From positions 2,391,501-2,455,500 of the forward strand of contig NZ_JAHREN010000001.1 of assembly GCF_019084075.1 (NCBI RefSeq): a stretch of 64,000 nucleotides of DNA, in the 5' to 3' direction. Of this stretch, positions 8,327-17,652 are shown in pieces. Under the pieces are notes generated by a model. The model had not been told where the DNA came from and made no database searches. It worked only from the letters and a program-made list of their open reading frames with translations. Source of the stretch: Siccirubricoccus sp. G192. GTDB lineage: Bacteria > Pseudomonadota > Alphaproteobacteria > Acetobacterales > Acetobacteraceae. The stretch's first letter is position 1, and every line of letters begins with the position of its first letter. The position numbers and the translations under genes are program-made.

Positions 8327-11300
8327 CTATCTGGCCGGCGCTGGCAGGGCAGAGGGCCGCCGGGCGCTGGAGAGCCGGTCGAAAGCCAGGTAGACGGCGG
8401 GCGTGGTGTAGAGCGTCAGCAGCTGCGACAGGATCAGCCCGCCGATGATGGCGATGCCGAGCGGCTGGCGCAGCTCGCTGCCCGGGCCGCTGGCCACCAC
8501 CAGGGGCACCGCGCCGAACAGCGCCGCCAGAGTGGTCATCAGGATGGGGCGGAAGCGTTCGCGGCAGGCTTCCAGTATGGCGCGCATGCCGCCCTCGCCG
8601 CCCTGCCGCTCATGCTCCAGCGCGAAATCCACCATCATGATGGCGTTCTTCTTCACGATCCCCATCAGCAGGATCACGCCGATCAGCGCGATGACGGTGA
8701 AGGGCGTGCCGGTGATCAGCAGCGCCAGCAACGCGCCGATGCCCGCGGTGGGCAGGGTGGAGATGATGGTCAGCGGATGCACCAGGCTTTCGTACAGCAC
8801 GCCCAGCACGATGTAGATGCTGGCCAGCGCCGCCAGGATCAGCAGCGGCTGCGCGGTCTGCGACGCCTGGAAGACCCGCGCATTGCCGGCGAACTCGCCG
8901 CGGATCGAGCCCGGCATGCCGATCTCCGCCGCCGCCTGCTCCACCGCCGCCGAAGCCTGGCCGAGCGAAACGCCGGGTGGCAGGTTGAAGGTGATGGTGG
9001 CGGCGGGGAATTGCCCTTGGTGCCGCACCGTCAGCGGCGCCGAGGCGCGTTCCAGCCGCGTCACCGCACCGAGGGGCACCGGCTCGCCGCTGCTGCTGGG
9101 AAGGTAGATGCGGCTGAGCTGGGTCGGGTCCTCGGTGAGGCGGGGGTCCACTTCCATCACCACGCGATACTGATTCCGTGCGCGGTAGATGATCGAGACC
9201 TGGCGCTGCGAGAAGGCATCGTTCAGCGTGGCGTTCAGCGCCTGCACGCTGATGCCGAGCCGCGCCGCCGCCTCCCGGTCGATCACCAGCCGCGTCACCA
9301 GCCCGGCGCGCTGCTGGTCGGAGGAGACATCGGCCACCTCCGGCACGCTGCGCAGCCGGTTCACCAGGGTTTCCGACCAGCTCTGCAATTCCGCCAGGTC
9401 CGGCGAGAGCAGGACGTACTGGAACTGCGCATTGCCGGCGCGGCCGCCGACATTGATGTCCTGCACCGCGCGCAGGAAGGTCTGGGTGCCCGCCACCGCG
9501 CCGAGCGGCCGGCGCAGGCGGTTGATGACGTCCTGCGCCGTCGCGCCCTCGCGCTCGGCCAGCGGCTTCAGCGAGATGAACATGCGGCCGGAGCTGACCG
9601 AGCCGCCGCCACCGCCGCCGATGGAGGTGCCGAGGCTGGCCACCGCCGGGTCCCGCATGACGATGCCCACCACCTGCTCCTGCAGGTCGCGCATGCGCTG
9701 GAACGAGGTGTCGGGGGCGGCCTGGATGAAGCCGACGACCAGGCCGGTATCCTGCTGCGGGAAGAAGTCCTTCGGGATGACGATGTAGAGCCAGACCGTG
9801 ACCCCCACCAGCGCGGCCGTGAACACCACCACCAGCGCCCGGAAGCGGAGCGTGACGGCCAGGCTGCGCATGTAGCCGCGCAGCAGCCAGCCCATCACGG
9901 CCTCGAAGCTGCGCGTCAGCAAGCCGGGCGGGCGTGGCACGGCATGGCCCAGCCGCGCCGCCACCATCGGCGTGACAGTGAGGGAGATGACCGCCGAGAG
10001 CGCGACGGCAATGGCGAGGGTGGCGGCGAATTCCCGGAACAGCCGGCCGACCACGCCAGGCATGAACAGCAGCGGGATGAAAACCGCGATCAACGAGACG
10101 GTGATGGAGATGACGGTGAAGCCGATCTGCCGCGCTCCCTCCAGCGCCGCCTGCATCGGCCGCATGCCGCGCTCCATCAGGCGCTGCATGTTCTCGATCA
10201 TGACGATCGCGTCATCCACCACGAAGCCGACCGAGATGGTCAGCGCGATGAGCGACAGGTTGTCGAGCGAGAAGCCCGCCAGCCACATGACCGCCAGGGT
10301 GCCGAGCAGGGAGAGCGGCACCGCGATGCCTGCCGCCAGCACGGCGGCGAAGCGGCGCAGGAACAGCGCCACCACCAGCACCACGAGGGCGATGCTGATG
10401 AGCATGGCGTGCTGCACCTCGGCCACGCTGGCGCGGATGGTCTCGGTGCGGTCGCGCACCGTGTCGATGCGCACCCCCGCGGGCAACCAGCGTTCCAGGC
10501 TGGGCATGAGGGCGCGGATGCCGTCCACCACCTCCAGGACATTCGCGTCCGGCTGCTTGAAGATGATGAGCAGCACGGCGGGGCGGCCGTTGTAGCTGCC
10601 GCCCTGGCGCCGGTCCCGCACCCCCTGCTCCACCCGCGCCACGTTGGAGACACGCACCACCGCGCCATCCACCACGCGGACGATCACGTCGCCGAATTCC
10701 TGCGGCGTCACCAGGCGGTCGTTCACCGCGATGGCAGCGGATTGCGCGGTGCCGTCGATCAGGCCGGTGGGTGCGGTGACATTGGCGCGCGACAGCGCCA
10801 GGCGAACATCCTCCAGCGAGACACCGGCCGAAGCAGCGGCGGCGGGGTCCACCTGCACGCGCACAGCCGGCTGCTCGGCGCCGCTGATCGCCACCTGGGC
10901 CACGCCCGGAACCTGGGCGATGCGCGGCAGGACGATGGAATCTGCGGCGTCGTAGACCTGGCCCGGCGTCACGGTATCGGAGGTCATGGCCAGGATCAGC
11001 ACCGGCGCATCCGCCGGATTGGCCTTGCGGACCGAGGGCGGGTTGGGCAGCGGCGGCAGGTCGCTGCCCGCGGCGTTGATTGCGGCCTGCACATCGCGCG
11101 CCGCATCCGCTATGCGGCGCGACAGGTCGAACTGGACCACGACCGAGGTGCTGCCGAGCGAGGAGGATGAGGTCAGTTCGCTCACCCCGCCGATGGCGCC
11201 GAGGCGGCGTTCCAGCGGCGCGGCGACCGAGGCCGCCATCACCGCCGGGTCGGCGCCGGGCTGGCTGGCGCTGACGACGATGGTGGGGAAGTCCACCCGC

Positions 11301-11413
11301 GGCAGCGGCGCCACCGGCAGCGCCAGATAGGCGGTGATGCCGGCCAGCGCGATGCCGAGGGCGAGCAGCGCGGTGGCGATGGGCCTGCGGATGAAGGGGC
11401 CGGAGATCGACAC
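8327..11413 (-). CDS. mdtC: RND efflux pump permease, MdtC-like
   Basis: Second inner-membrane RND transporter of a tripartite multidrug pump; 1028 aa, normal for the family. The N-terminus MSISGPFIRRPIATALLALG is the standard RND start helix. The duplicated 6+6 helix layout, the large periplasmic loops and the proton-relay VVDDAIVMIENM in helix 4 are present, and the protein ends after the last helix bundle. It follows the mdtB-like gene with only 2 bases between, as in E. coli mdtABC, where the two RND proteins form a mixed trimer. Substrates in E. coli include bile salts and novobiocin; those for this pump are unknown. Confidence 0.93.
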   Translation of the reverse strand: MSISGPFIRRPIATALLALGIALAGITAYLALPVAPLPRVDFPTIVVSASQPGADPAVMAASVAAPLERRLGAIGGVSELTSSSSLGSTSVVVQFDLSRRIADAARDVQAAINAAGSDLPPLPNPPSVRKANPADAPVLILAMTSDTVTPGQVYDAADSIVLPRIAQVPGVAQVAISGAEQPAVRVQVDPAAAASAGVSLEDVRLALSRANVTAPTGLIDGTAQSAAIAVNDRLVTPQEFGDVIVRVVDGAVVRVSNVARVEQGVRDRRQGGSYNGRPAVLLIIFKQPDANVLEVVDGIRALMPSLERWLPAGVRIDTVRDRTETIRASVAEVQHAMLISIALVVLVVALFLRRFAAVLAAGIAVPLSLLGTLAVMWLAGFSLDNLSLIALTISVGFVVDDAIVMIENMQRLMERGMRPMQAALEGARQIGFTVISITVSLIAVFIPLLFMPGVVGRLFREFAATLAIAVALSAVISLTVTPMVAARLGHAVPRPPGLLTRSFEAVMGWLLRGYMRSLAVTLRFRALVVVFTAALVGVTVWLYIVIPKDFFPQQDTGLVVGFIQAAPDTSFQRMRDLQEQVVGIVMRDPAVASLGTSIGGGGGGSVSSGRMFISLKPLAEREGATAQDVINRLRRPLGAVAGTQTFLRAVQDINVGGRAGNAQFQYVLLSPDLAELQSWSETLVNRLRSVPEVADVSSDQQRAGLVTRLVIDREAAARLGISVQALNATLNDAFSQRQVSIIYRARNQYRVVMEVDPRLTEDPTQLSRIYLPSSSGEPVPLGAVTRLERASAPLTVRHQGQFPAATITFNLPPGVSLGQASAAVEQAAAEIGMPGSIRGEFAGNARVFQASQTAQPLLILAALASIYIVLGVLYESLVHPLTIISTLPTAGIGALLALLITGTPFTVIALIGVILLMGIVKKNAIMMVDFALEHERQGGEGGMRAILEACRERFRPILMTTLAALFGAVPLVVASGPGSELRQPLGIAIIGGLILSQLLTLYTTPAVYLAFDRLSSARRPSALPAPAR

Positions 11414-11415
11414 CG

Positions 11416-14400
11416 CTATTCCGCCGGTGCCGCCGCCGGCGCGCGGCCGAAACGCTCCCGCAGCCGCTCGAAGCCGAGATAGATGACCGGCGTGGTGTAG
11501 AGGGTGATGGCCTGGCTCAGCAGAAGCCCACCGATGACCGAGATGCCCAGCGGCATGCGCAACTCGCTGCCGGGGCCGTGGCTCAGCACCAGCGGCACGG
11601 CGCCGAGCAGCGCCGCCATGGTCGTCATCATGATCGGGCGGAAGCGCTTGAGGCTCGCCTCCTCGATGGCGTCGCGCGGGCTGCGGCCGCCTTCGCGCTG
11701 CGCCTCCAGCGCGAAGTCGATCATCATGATGGCGTTCTTCTTCACGATGCCCATCAGCAGCACGATGCCGATGAGCCCCACCACCGAGAGATCGAGCCCG
11801 AATGCCCAGAGCCCGAGCAGCGCGCCGATGCCGGCGGAAGGCAGGGTGGAGAGGATGGTGACAGGGTGGATCACGCTCTCATACAGCACGCCCAGCACGA
11901 TGTAGATCACCACCACTGCGGCCAGGATCAGCCAGGGCGCGCTGGCCAGCGAGCGGGTGAATTCCGCCGCGTCGCCGGAGAATTGGCCGCTCACCGTCTC
12001 CGGCAGGCCGAGTTCCGCCTCCGCCGCGCCGATGGCGCGCACCGCGGTGCCGAGCGAGACGCCGGGCGCGAGATCGAAGCCCAGGGTCACGGCGGGGAAC
12101 TGGTCCTGCCGGTTCACCGTCAGCGGCCCGGCGCGGCGGGAGATGCTGGCGATCTCGGCCAGCGGCACCTGCGCGCCATTGGCGCCCGGCACCCGCAGCA
12201 GGCCGATCAGCGCCGGATCGTCGCGGATGCCGGGCGTGGCTTCCAGCACCACGCGATACTGGTTGGACTGGCCATAGATGGTGGAGATCTGCCTTTGGCC
12301 GAAGGCGGAATAGAGCACATCATCAATGGACTGCATGCTCACGCCGAGGCGCGAGGCATGGTCACGGTTCACCTGGAGCGCCACGCGCAGCCCGCCCTCG
12401 CGCTGGTCGGTCGTGACGTTGCGCAATTCCGGCAGCATCTGCAGCCGGGCCAGCAGGCGTGGCGCGGCCTCGGCCAGCACCGCGGCCTCGGCATCCAGCA
12501 GGGTGTACTGGTATTGCGTGCTGCTGATGCGGGCGCCGATCTGGATATCCTGCACCGGCTGGATCTGCACCGCCACACCGGGGATGCGGTCCGCCGCCGG
12601 GCGCAGGCGGGCGGCAATTTCGGCCGCGCTCTCCGCGCGCTCGCCGCGCGGGCGCAGCACGGCGGTGATGCGGCCGGTATTGGCGGCAGGGTTCACCGTG
12701 CCGGCACCCACCACCGAGGTGACGGCCGCCACGGCCGGATCGGCGCGGATCGCCTCCGCCACCTCGCGCTGCATTTCCGACAGCCGGCCGAAGGAGGCGT
12801 CCTGCGGCGCCTCCACCGTCACCGCCAGCAGGCCGGTATCCTGCGGCGGCAGAAAGCCCTTGGGTATCAGGATATAGAGCGCGACGGTGCCGGCGACGGT
12901 CAGGGTCGCCAGCAGCAGCATCAGCGCCTCGTGCCGCAGCGCCCAATGCAGGGTCACGGCATAGCCGCGCAGCATGGCGTCGAAGCCGCGCTCCGTCTGG
13001 CGGGAAACCCAGCCCGGCCGGTCGTCCTGCGGGCGGCGCAGCATGTGGCCGGTCATCATCGGCGTCAGCGTGAGCGAGATCACCATGGAGACGAGCACCG
13101 AGATGGTGAGCGTCAGCGCGAATTCGCGGAACAGCCGGCCGACCACGCCCTGCATGAACAGCAGCGGGATGAAGACCGCGATCAGCGAGAGCGTCAGCGA
13201 GACGATGGTGAAGCCAATCTGCCGCGCCCCGGCATAGGCGGCGGCCAATGGCGCCTCGCCCTCCTCCATGCGGCGGACGATGTTCTCGATCATGACGATG
13301 GCGTCGTCCACCACGAAGCCGGTGGCGATGGTCAGCGCCATGAGCGAGAGGTTGTCGAGCGAGAAGCCGCAGAGCGCCATCACCCCGAAGGTGCCGATGA
13401 TGGAAAGCGGCAGCGCCACCCCTGGCACCAGGGTGGCGCGGGCGGTGCGCAGGAACAGGTAGATCACCGCCACCACCAGCACGACGGAGAGCAGCAGCGT
13501 GTGCTCCACCTCCGCCACGCTGGCGCGAATGGTCGCGGTGCGGTCGGTCACCACCTCCAGCCGCGCGCCGGCGGGCAGGGCCGCTTCCAGTTGCCGAAGC
13601 TGCCCGCGCAGCCGGTCCACGGTTGCGACGATATTGGCGCCGGGCTGGCGCTGCACATCCAGCAGCACGGCGGGGTGGCCATTGAACCAGGCGGCGTTGA
13701 GGGTATTTTCCAGATCCTCCCGTGCCGTGCCGATATCGCTGAGCCGCACCGGCGCGCCGCCGCGCCAGGCTATGACGAGGTTGGCGAAGCCCTCGGCGGT
13801 GCCGAGCTGGTCATTGGCCATGATGGCGGAGGCCTGGCGCGGCCCGTCCAGCCCGCCCTTCGGCCCGGCCTGATTGGCCTGTGCCACTGCGGTCCGCACA
13901 TCCTCCAGCGAAAGCCCGTATGCCGCCAGCCGCGCCGGGTCCGCCTGGATGCGCAGGGCAGGGCGCATATTGCCCTGCACCGTGACCCGGCCCACCCCCG
14001 TGACCTGCGACAGCCGCTGCGCCAGCAGCGTGTCCGCGGCATCGGAAAGGCGCGGGATGGGCAGGGTCTCGGAGGTCAGCGCCAGGGTGATGATCGGCGG
14101 ATCGGCCGGGTTCACCTTCGCATAGGTCGGCGGATAGGGCAGGGTGGCCGGCAGGGTGCCGCGCGCGGCATTGAGCGCCGCCTGCACGTCCTGCGCGGCA
14201 TCGTCGATGTCCCGCCCCAGGTTGAATTGCAGCGTGATGCGGGAGGTGCCGGGGCCGCTGACCGAGATCATGTCCACCAGCCCGGCGATCTGCGCGAGCT
14301 GGCGCTCCAGCGAGGCGGAGATCAGCACCGCCACCGTCTCGGGCGAGGCGCCGGGAAGCTGGGTGCTCACCTCGATGGTGGGAAAATCCACCTCCGGCAG

Positions 14401-14508
14401 GGCGGAGACGGGCAGCCGCATCCAGCCGAACACCCCCCCCAGCAGCACCGCCACGGCGAGCAGGGCCGTGGCGATGGGTCGCGCGATGAAGGGCGCGGAG
14501 ATATTCAC
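11416..14508 (-). CDS. mdtB: RND efflux pump permease, MdtB-like
   Basis: First RND transporter of the pump, 1030 aa from a GTG start at 14508 (VNISAPFIARPIATALLAVA). The open frame extends far upstream (to 15690), but that part is a shadow of the adaptor gene. The GTG overlaps the adaptor stop (GTGA) and places the canonical RND first helix at the N-terminus. The proton-relay motif VVDDAIVMIENI and paired periplasmic domains are visible. A G8 run at 14433-14440 is in frame here, so not every homopolymer in this window is broken. It pairs with the following MdtC-like protein. Confidence 0.93.
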   Translation of the reverse strand: MNISAPFIARPIATALLAVAVLLGGVFGWMRLPVSALPEVDFPTIEVSTQLPGASPETVAVLISASLERQLAQIAGLVDMISVSGPGTSRITLQFNLGRDIDDAAQDVQAALNAARGTLPATLPYPPTYAKVNPADPPIITLALTSETLPIPRLSDAADTLLAQRLSQVTGVGRVTVQGNMRPALRIQADPARLAAYGLSLEDVRTAVAQANQAGPKGGLDGPRQASAIMANDQLGTAEGFANLVIAWRGGAPVRLSDIGTAREDLENTLNAAWFNGHPAVLLDVQRQPGANIVATVDRLRGQLRQLEAALPAGARLEVVTDRTATIRASVAEVEHTLLLSVVLVVAVIYLFLRTARATLVPGVALPLSIIGTFGVMALCGFSLDNLSLMALTIATGFVVDDAIVMIENIVRRMEEGEAPLAAAYAGARQIGFTIVSLTLSLIAVFIPLLFMQGVVGRLFREFALTLTISVLVSMVISLTLTPMMTGHMLRRPQDDRPGWVSRQTERGFDAMLRGYAVTLHWALRHEALMLLLATLTVAGTVALYILIPKGFLPPQDTGLLAVTVEAPQDASFGRLSEMQREVAEAIRADPAVAAVTSVVGAGTVNPAANTGRITAVLRPRGERAESAAEIAARLRPAADRIPGVAVQIQPVQDIQIGARISSTQYQYTLLDAEAAVLAEAAPRLLARLQMLPELRNVTTDQREGGLRVALQVNRDHASRLGVSMQSIDDVLYSAFGQRQISTIYGQSNQYRVVLEATPGIRDDPALIGLLRVPGANGAQVPLAEIASISRRAGPLTVNRQDQFPAVTLGFDLAPGVSLGTAVRAIGAAEAELGLPETVSGQFSGDAAEFTRSLASAPWLILAAVVVIYIVLGVLYESVIHPVTILSTLPSAGIGALLGLWAFGLDLSVVGLIGIVLLMGIVKKNAIMMIDFALEAQREGGRSPRDAIEEASLKRFRPIMMTTMAALLGAVPLVLSHGPGSELRMPLGISVIGGLLLSQAITLYTTPVIYLGFERLRERFGRAPAAAPAE

Positions 14509-15827
14509 TGCGGCGTGCTTTCCGGCCGCCGTCGGCGCGGGCCGCGCTGGCCGTCGCCGCGGCCCTGGCCCGCCTCCCCGGCGCGCGCCTCGCCCCGCTC
14601 CCCGTCGCGTTGCATCACGGTGATGGCCTGGCCAGCCGTCAGGCGCAGCGCGCCGGAGGTGACGACGCGCTCGCCCGCCGCCAGCCCGCGCCGCACCACT
14701 GCATCCGTCGTGGTCAGCGCACCGAGGGCGAGCGGCCGCTGCTCCACCGTGTCGTCGGGCCGGGCAACGAAGGCATAGGCGCCCTCCGGGCCGCGCTGCA
14801 CCGCAACCAACGGCACGGTCAGCGCATCGACTAACGTGTCCACCCGGAGCCGCACCGTGACGAAGGCGCCGGGCCAGAGGCGGCCGTCCTCGTTCGGGAA
14901 GCTGGCCTTCAGCCGGATGGTGCCGGTCGCCTGGTCCACCTGGTTGTCGATGGTCAGCAGCATGCCCTCGGCCCGCACCGTGCCATCGGTGGCGAGGGCC
15001 TGCACCGCTACCGCCGTCCCCTCTGGGCCGCGCGCCATGGCATCCAGCACCGCCGGCAATTGCTGCTGCGGCAGGGTGAAGATCACGGCGATGGGCCGGG
15101 TCTGCGTCACCACCACGATGCCGGTGGTGTCGCCGGCGCGGATCAGGTTGCCGGGATCCACCAGCCGCAGCCCGACCCGGCCCTCGATGGGCGAGCGGAT
15201 GATGGTGAAGTCGAGCTGGATCTGCGCCGTCTCGATCGCCGCCTGGTCGGCCTGCACCTGCGCCTCGAGCTGCGCCACCTGGGCGCGCTGGGTGTCCGCC
15301 TGCTGGCGGGAGACGCCCTCGTTCCGCGCCAGGGTGGTGTAGCGCTGGAGGTCGAGCCGGGCATTGGCCAGCAGCGCCTCGTCCTGCGCCTTCTTGGCCT
15401 GGGCCCCGGCCAGCGTCGCGGCATAGGGGCGCGGGTCGATGCGGGCGAGGATATCGCCGGCCTTCACCTCCTGCCCTTCGCGGTAGGCGACCTCGATGAG
15501 CCTTCCCTCGACCTGCGGCCGCACGGTGATGGTGGCGATGGCCTGCAAGGTGCCGAGTGCGTCCAGCGTGATGGGCACGTCCTTGCGCATGGCCGGCGTT
15601 ACCGTGACCGGAACCGGGCCGGCCATGCCGCGGCGGCCCCGCGGCTCCTGCGCCGTGCCGCCCGCGCCGGTGAGCTGCGGCCAGTACCACCAGGCGGCGC
15701 CGCCGGCCGCCCCCAGCAGCAGCAGCAGGGCCAGCCAGCGCAGCAGGCGCCGGCGCGGGCGTGATGGCCGGAGGCGCGGGGGCGGCAGGGCTTGGCGCGT
15801 GTCCTGCGGCAGCGGGGTGTCGGGCAT
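14505..15827 (-). CDS. mdtA: RND efflux periplasmic adaptor subunit, MdtA-like
   Basis: Membrane fusion protein linking the inner-membrane RND pumps to the outer-membrane channel. 440 aa: a Pro/Arg-rich cytoplasmic start, one membrane anchor (LLRWLALLLLLGAAGGAAWW), then lipoyl halves (VEGRLIEVAYREGQEVKAGD and IRSPIEGRVGLRLVDPGN) flanking an alpha-hairpin, a beta-barrel and a membrane-proximal domain (GPEGAYAFVARPDDTVEQRP). The C-terminus is a basic, low-complexity tail of about 40 residues, longer than in E. coli MdtA. It overlaps mdtB by four bases and follows the outer-membrane factor by 13 bases. Confidence 0.93.
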   Translation of the reverse strand: MPDTPLPQDTRQALPPPRLRPSRPRRRLLRWLALLLLLGAAGGAAWWYWPQLTGAGGTAQEPRGRRGMAGPVPVTVTPAMRKDVPITLDALGTLQAIATITVRPQVEGRLIEVAYREGQEVKAGDILARIDPRPYAATLAGAQAKKAQDEALLANARLDLQRYTTLARNEGVSRQQADTQRAQVAQLEAQVQADQAAIETAQIQLDFTIIRSPIEGRVGLRLVDPGNLIRAGDTTGIVVVTQTRPIAVIFTLPQQQLPAVLDAMARGPEGTAVAVQALATDGTVRAEGMLLTIDNQVDQATGTIRLKASFPNEDGRLWPGAFVTVRLRVDTLVDALTVPLVAVQRGPEGAYAFVARPDDTVEQRPLALGALTTTDAVVRRGLAAGERVVTSGALRLTAGQAITVMQRDGERGEARAGEAGQGRGDGQRGPRRRRPESTPQ

Positions 15828-15840
15828 CCGGTCCGGTTCC

Positions 15841-17304
15841 TCAGCGCCAGCCGCCGCCCAGGGCGCGGAACAGCCCGACCGCGGCCTGAAGCCGGGCGAG
15901 CCGCGCCTGGACGAGCTGGTTGCGCGCGTTGAACAGCGCGGTCTGGGTGATCAGCAAGGTGATCAGGTCGATGGTTCCCGCCTGCAACCGCGCCTCGGAA
16001 ATGGCATAGGCGCGTTCGGCGGCGGCGGTGGCCTCGGCCTGGAGACGTTCCCCATCCGTGGTCTCGCGCAACGCAACCAGGGCATTCTCCACATCCACCA
16101 ACGCGTCCAGGATGGCCCGGCGATAGAACTCCAGCAGTTCCTCGGCCCGGCCGCGCTGTGCCTCCACCGCGGCGCGCAACTGGCCGTACTGGAAGACCGG
16201 CTGCACCAGCCCGGCCGCCAGGGTATAGAGAACCGAGCCCGGCTTCAGCAGGTTCTCCAGCACCAGGGACTGCACCCCGCCGTTGGCGGTGAGCTGGATG
16301 GTGGGCAACAGCGCCGCCCGCGCCGCCGCCACATCCGCCTGGGCGGCGGCCAGATTGGCCTCCGCGAACCAGACATCCGGCCGGCGCACCAGCACCTCCG
16401 AGGGCAGGCCGGCCGAAACGGGGGGCACCTGCAACCGGGCCAGGGGCTGCGCCGGCATCGGCACGGCTTCCGGTGGCTGGCCGGTGAGGGTGCCGAGCGC
16501 GTTGCGGTTCTGCTCCACCGCCTGACGCAGCGGCGGGATGGCGGCGCGCTGCTGCGCCACCAGTGTCTCCTGCTGCGCCAGTTCCAGCCCCGTGGCGGTG
16601 CCGACGGCGACGCGCTGGCGGATGACATTCAGCACCCGGCTCGCGACGGCCAGGTTCTGCTCCTGGATCGCCAACTGCTCCTGCGCCGCCAGCACGGCGA
16701 AATAGGTATTGGCCAGGGCCGCCGTGGTGGTCAGCGCCACGGTTCCGGCATCGAAACGGTTGGCCGAGGCGGTCTGCTGCGCCGCCGCCACCGTGTTGCG
16801 GGCGCGGCCCCAGAAATCCACCTCGTAGCTGGCGCCGAGACTGGCGGCGAAGCTCTCCCGCTGGATGAAGCGGCTGCCGCCACCGAAGGCGGTGCCGGTG
16901 GCAGGGTTGGTGCTGGTGAGCCGTGGCGTCTGGGTCCGCTGCGCATTCAGGGAGAGATTGCCGGTGGGCAGCAGGGATTGCGCAGCGATGCGTACCTGCG
17001 CGTCGGCCTGGCGCACCCGGGCGGCAGCGGCGCGGATATCGGTATTGGCGCCGATCGCAGCCTGCATCAGCGCATCAAGCTCGGCCGAGCGGAAGCCGCG
17101 CCACCAGGCGGCATCGGGCCATTGTGGTGCTTCCGGCGCCGGTTCCGCCCGCAACTGGCCGGGCAGCGCCAGGCCGGAGGAGAGGCCCTCCGGGACCAGA
17201 CCGCAGCCGCCGAGCCCCAGGCCGAGCAGCAGCACCGCCCGCCGCTCGGCGCAGCATGGATTGGGCCGCTTCCGGGGAGCGGGGGCCGGGTGATCGGGCA
17301 TCAT
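15841..17304 (-). CDS. Efflux outer-membrane factor lipoprotein (NodT/OprM family)
   Basis: TolC-like outer-membrane channel of the RND pump. It is a lipoprotein: after a basic stretch the hydrophobic run LLLGLGLGGC ends at the acylated cysteine, which fits the NodT subgroup. Two outer-membrane efflux repeats follow, rich in long amphipathic helices (AAARVRQADAQVRIAAQSLL; ARLQAGTIDLITLLITQTAL). I start at the first of two adjacent ATGs (17304/17301); the ATG at 17343 would place 13 extra residues before the signal. First gene of a four-gene operon followed by mdtA, mdtB and mdtC, so the complete tripartite pump is encoded together. About 487 aa. Confidence 0.92.
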   Translation of the reverse strand: MMPDHPAPAPRKRPNPCCAERRAVLLLGLGLGGCGLVPEGLSSGLALPGQLRAEPAPEAPQWPDAAWWRGFRSAELDALMQAAIGANTDIRAAAARVRQADAQVRIAAQSLLPTGNLSLNAQRTQTPRLTSTNPATGTAFGGGSRFIQRESFAASLGASYEVDFWGRARNTVAAAQQTASANRFDAGTVALTTTAALANTYFAVLAAQEQLAIQEQNLAVASRVLNVIRQRVAVGTATGLELAQQETLVAQQRAAIPPLRQAVEQNRNALGTLTGQPPEAVPMPAQPLARLQVPPVSAGLPSEVLVRRPDVWFAEANLAAAQADVAAARAALLPTIQLTANGGVQSLVLENLLKPGSVLYTLAAGLVQPVFQYGQLRAAVEAQRGRAEELLEFYRRAILDALVDVENALVALRETTDGERLQAEATAAAERAYAISEARLQAGTIDLITLLITQTALFNARNQLVQARLARLQAAVGLFRALGGGWR

Positions 17305-17652
17305 TGCGATCCATATAGGTCCGCCACGCCCCTCGGGCAGCACACGTTACTTTTCGTAAACCGAACAGCATGTGCGCTGCCAGGCAATGCGCCGCCGGTT
17401 GGGCAGCCGGTCGGGAGGGAGGAGGTCGCCGGTCGCATTCCGCCGGGACAGGCGCTGCGCGCGGGCGGGACGGCACTGCCAAGTTGGGCGGGGCCTGGCG
17501 GGGTGGCACCTGAACCGCCCCGCTTGCGCCGCGGCACAGTGGACGCCGCCTTGGCAGGGCCCCGCCACGCCCGGGCGGGGCGGGCGACGGTGCGACCCGC
17601 CATCCGGCAGGGGCCGGCGCCTCGCGCCGGAGGACAAACCCGGGCCGCGCTG
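17305..17652. other. Intergenic leader of the efflux operon, possible operator
   Basis: About 350 bases before the outer-membrane factor gene, also receiving the end of the CmcJ-like gene. No gene is supported. At 17346-17361 lies an imperfect inverted repeat GTTACTTTTCGTAAAC, the size and style of TetR-type operators that often control RND operons. No regulator gene is adjacent, so the assignment is only suggestive. Confidence 0.3.

Noticed and set aside
8252..11170. A 972-residue plus-strand open frame antisense to the MdtC-like gene
   Set aside because: Composition is His/Arg/Gly-rich without any fold or signal. It is the complementary-strand shadow of a long GC-rich gene.
11578..14778. 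A 1,066-residue plus-strand open frame antisense to the MdtB-like gene
   Set aside because: Same kind of shadow; no protein family and no ribosome site.
14509..15690. Extended N-terminus making a 1,424-residue RND protein
   Set aside because: The added part is an off-frame reading of the adaptor gene; the RND N-terminal helix starts at the GTG at 14508.
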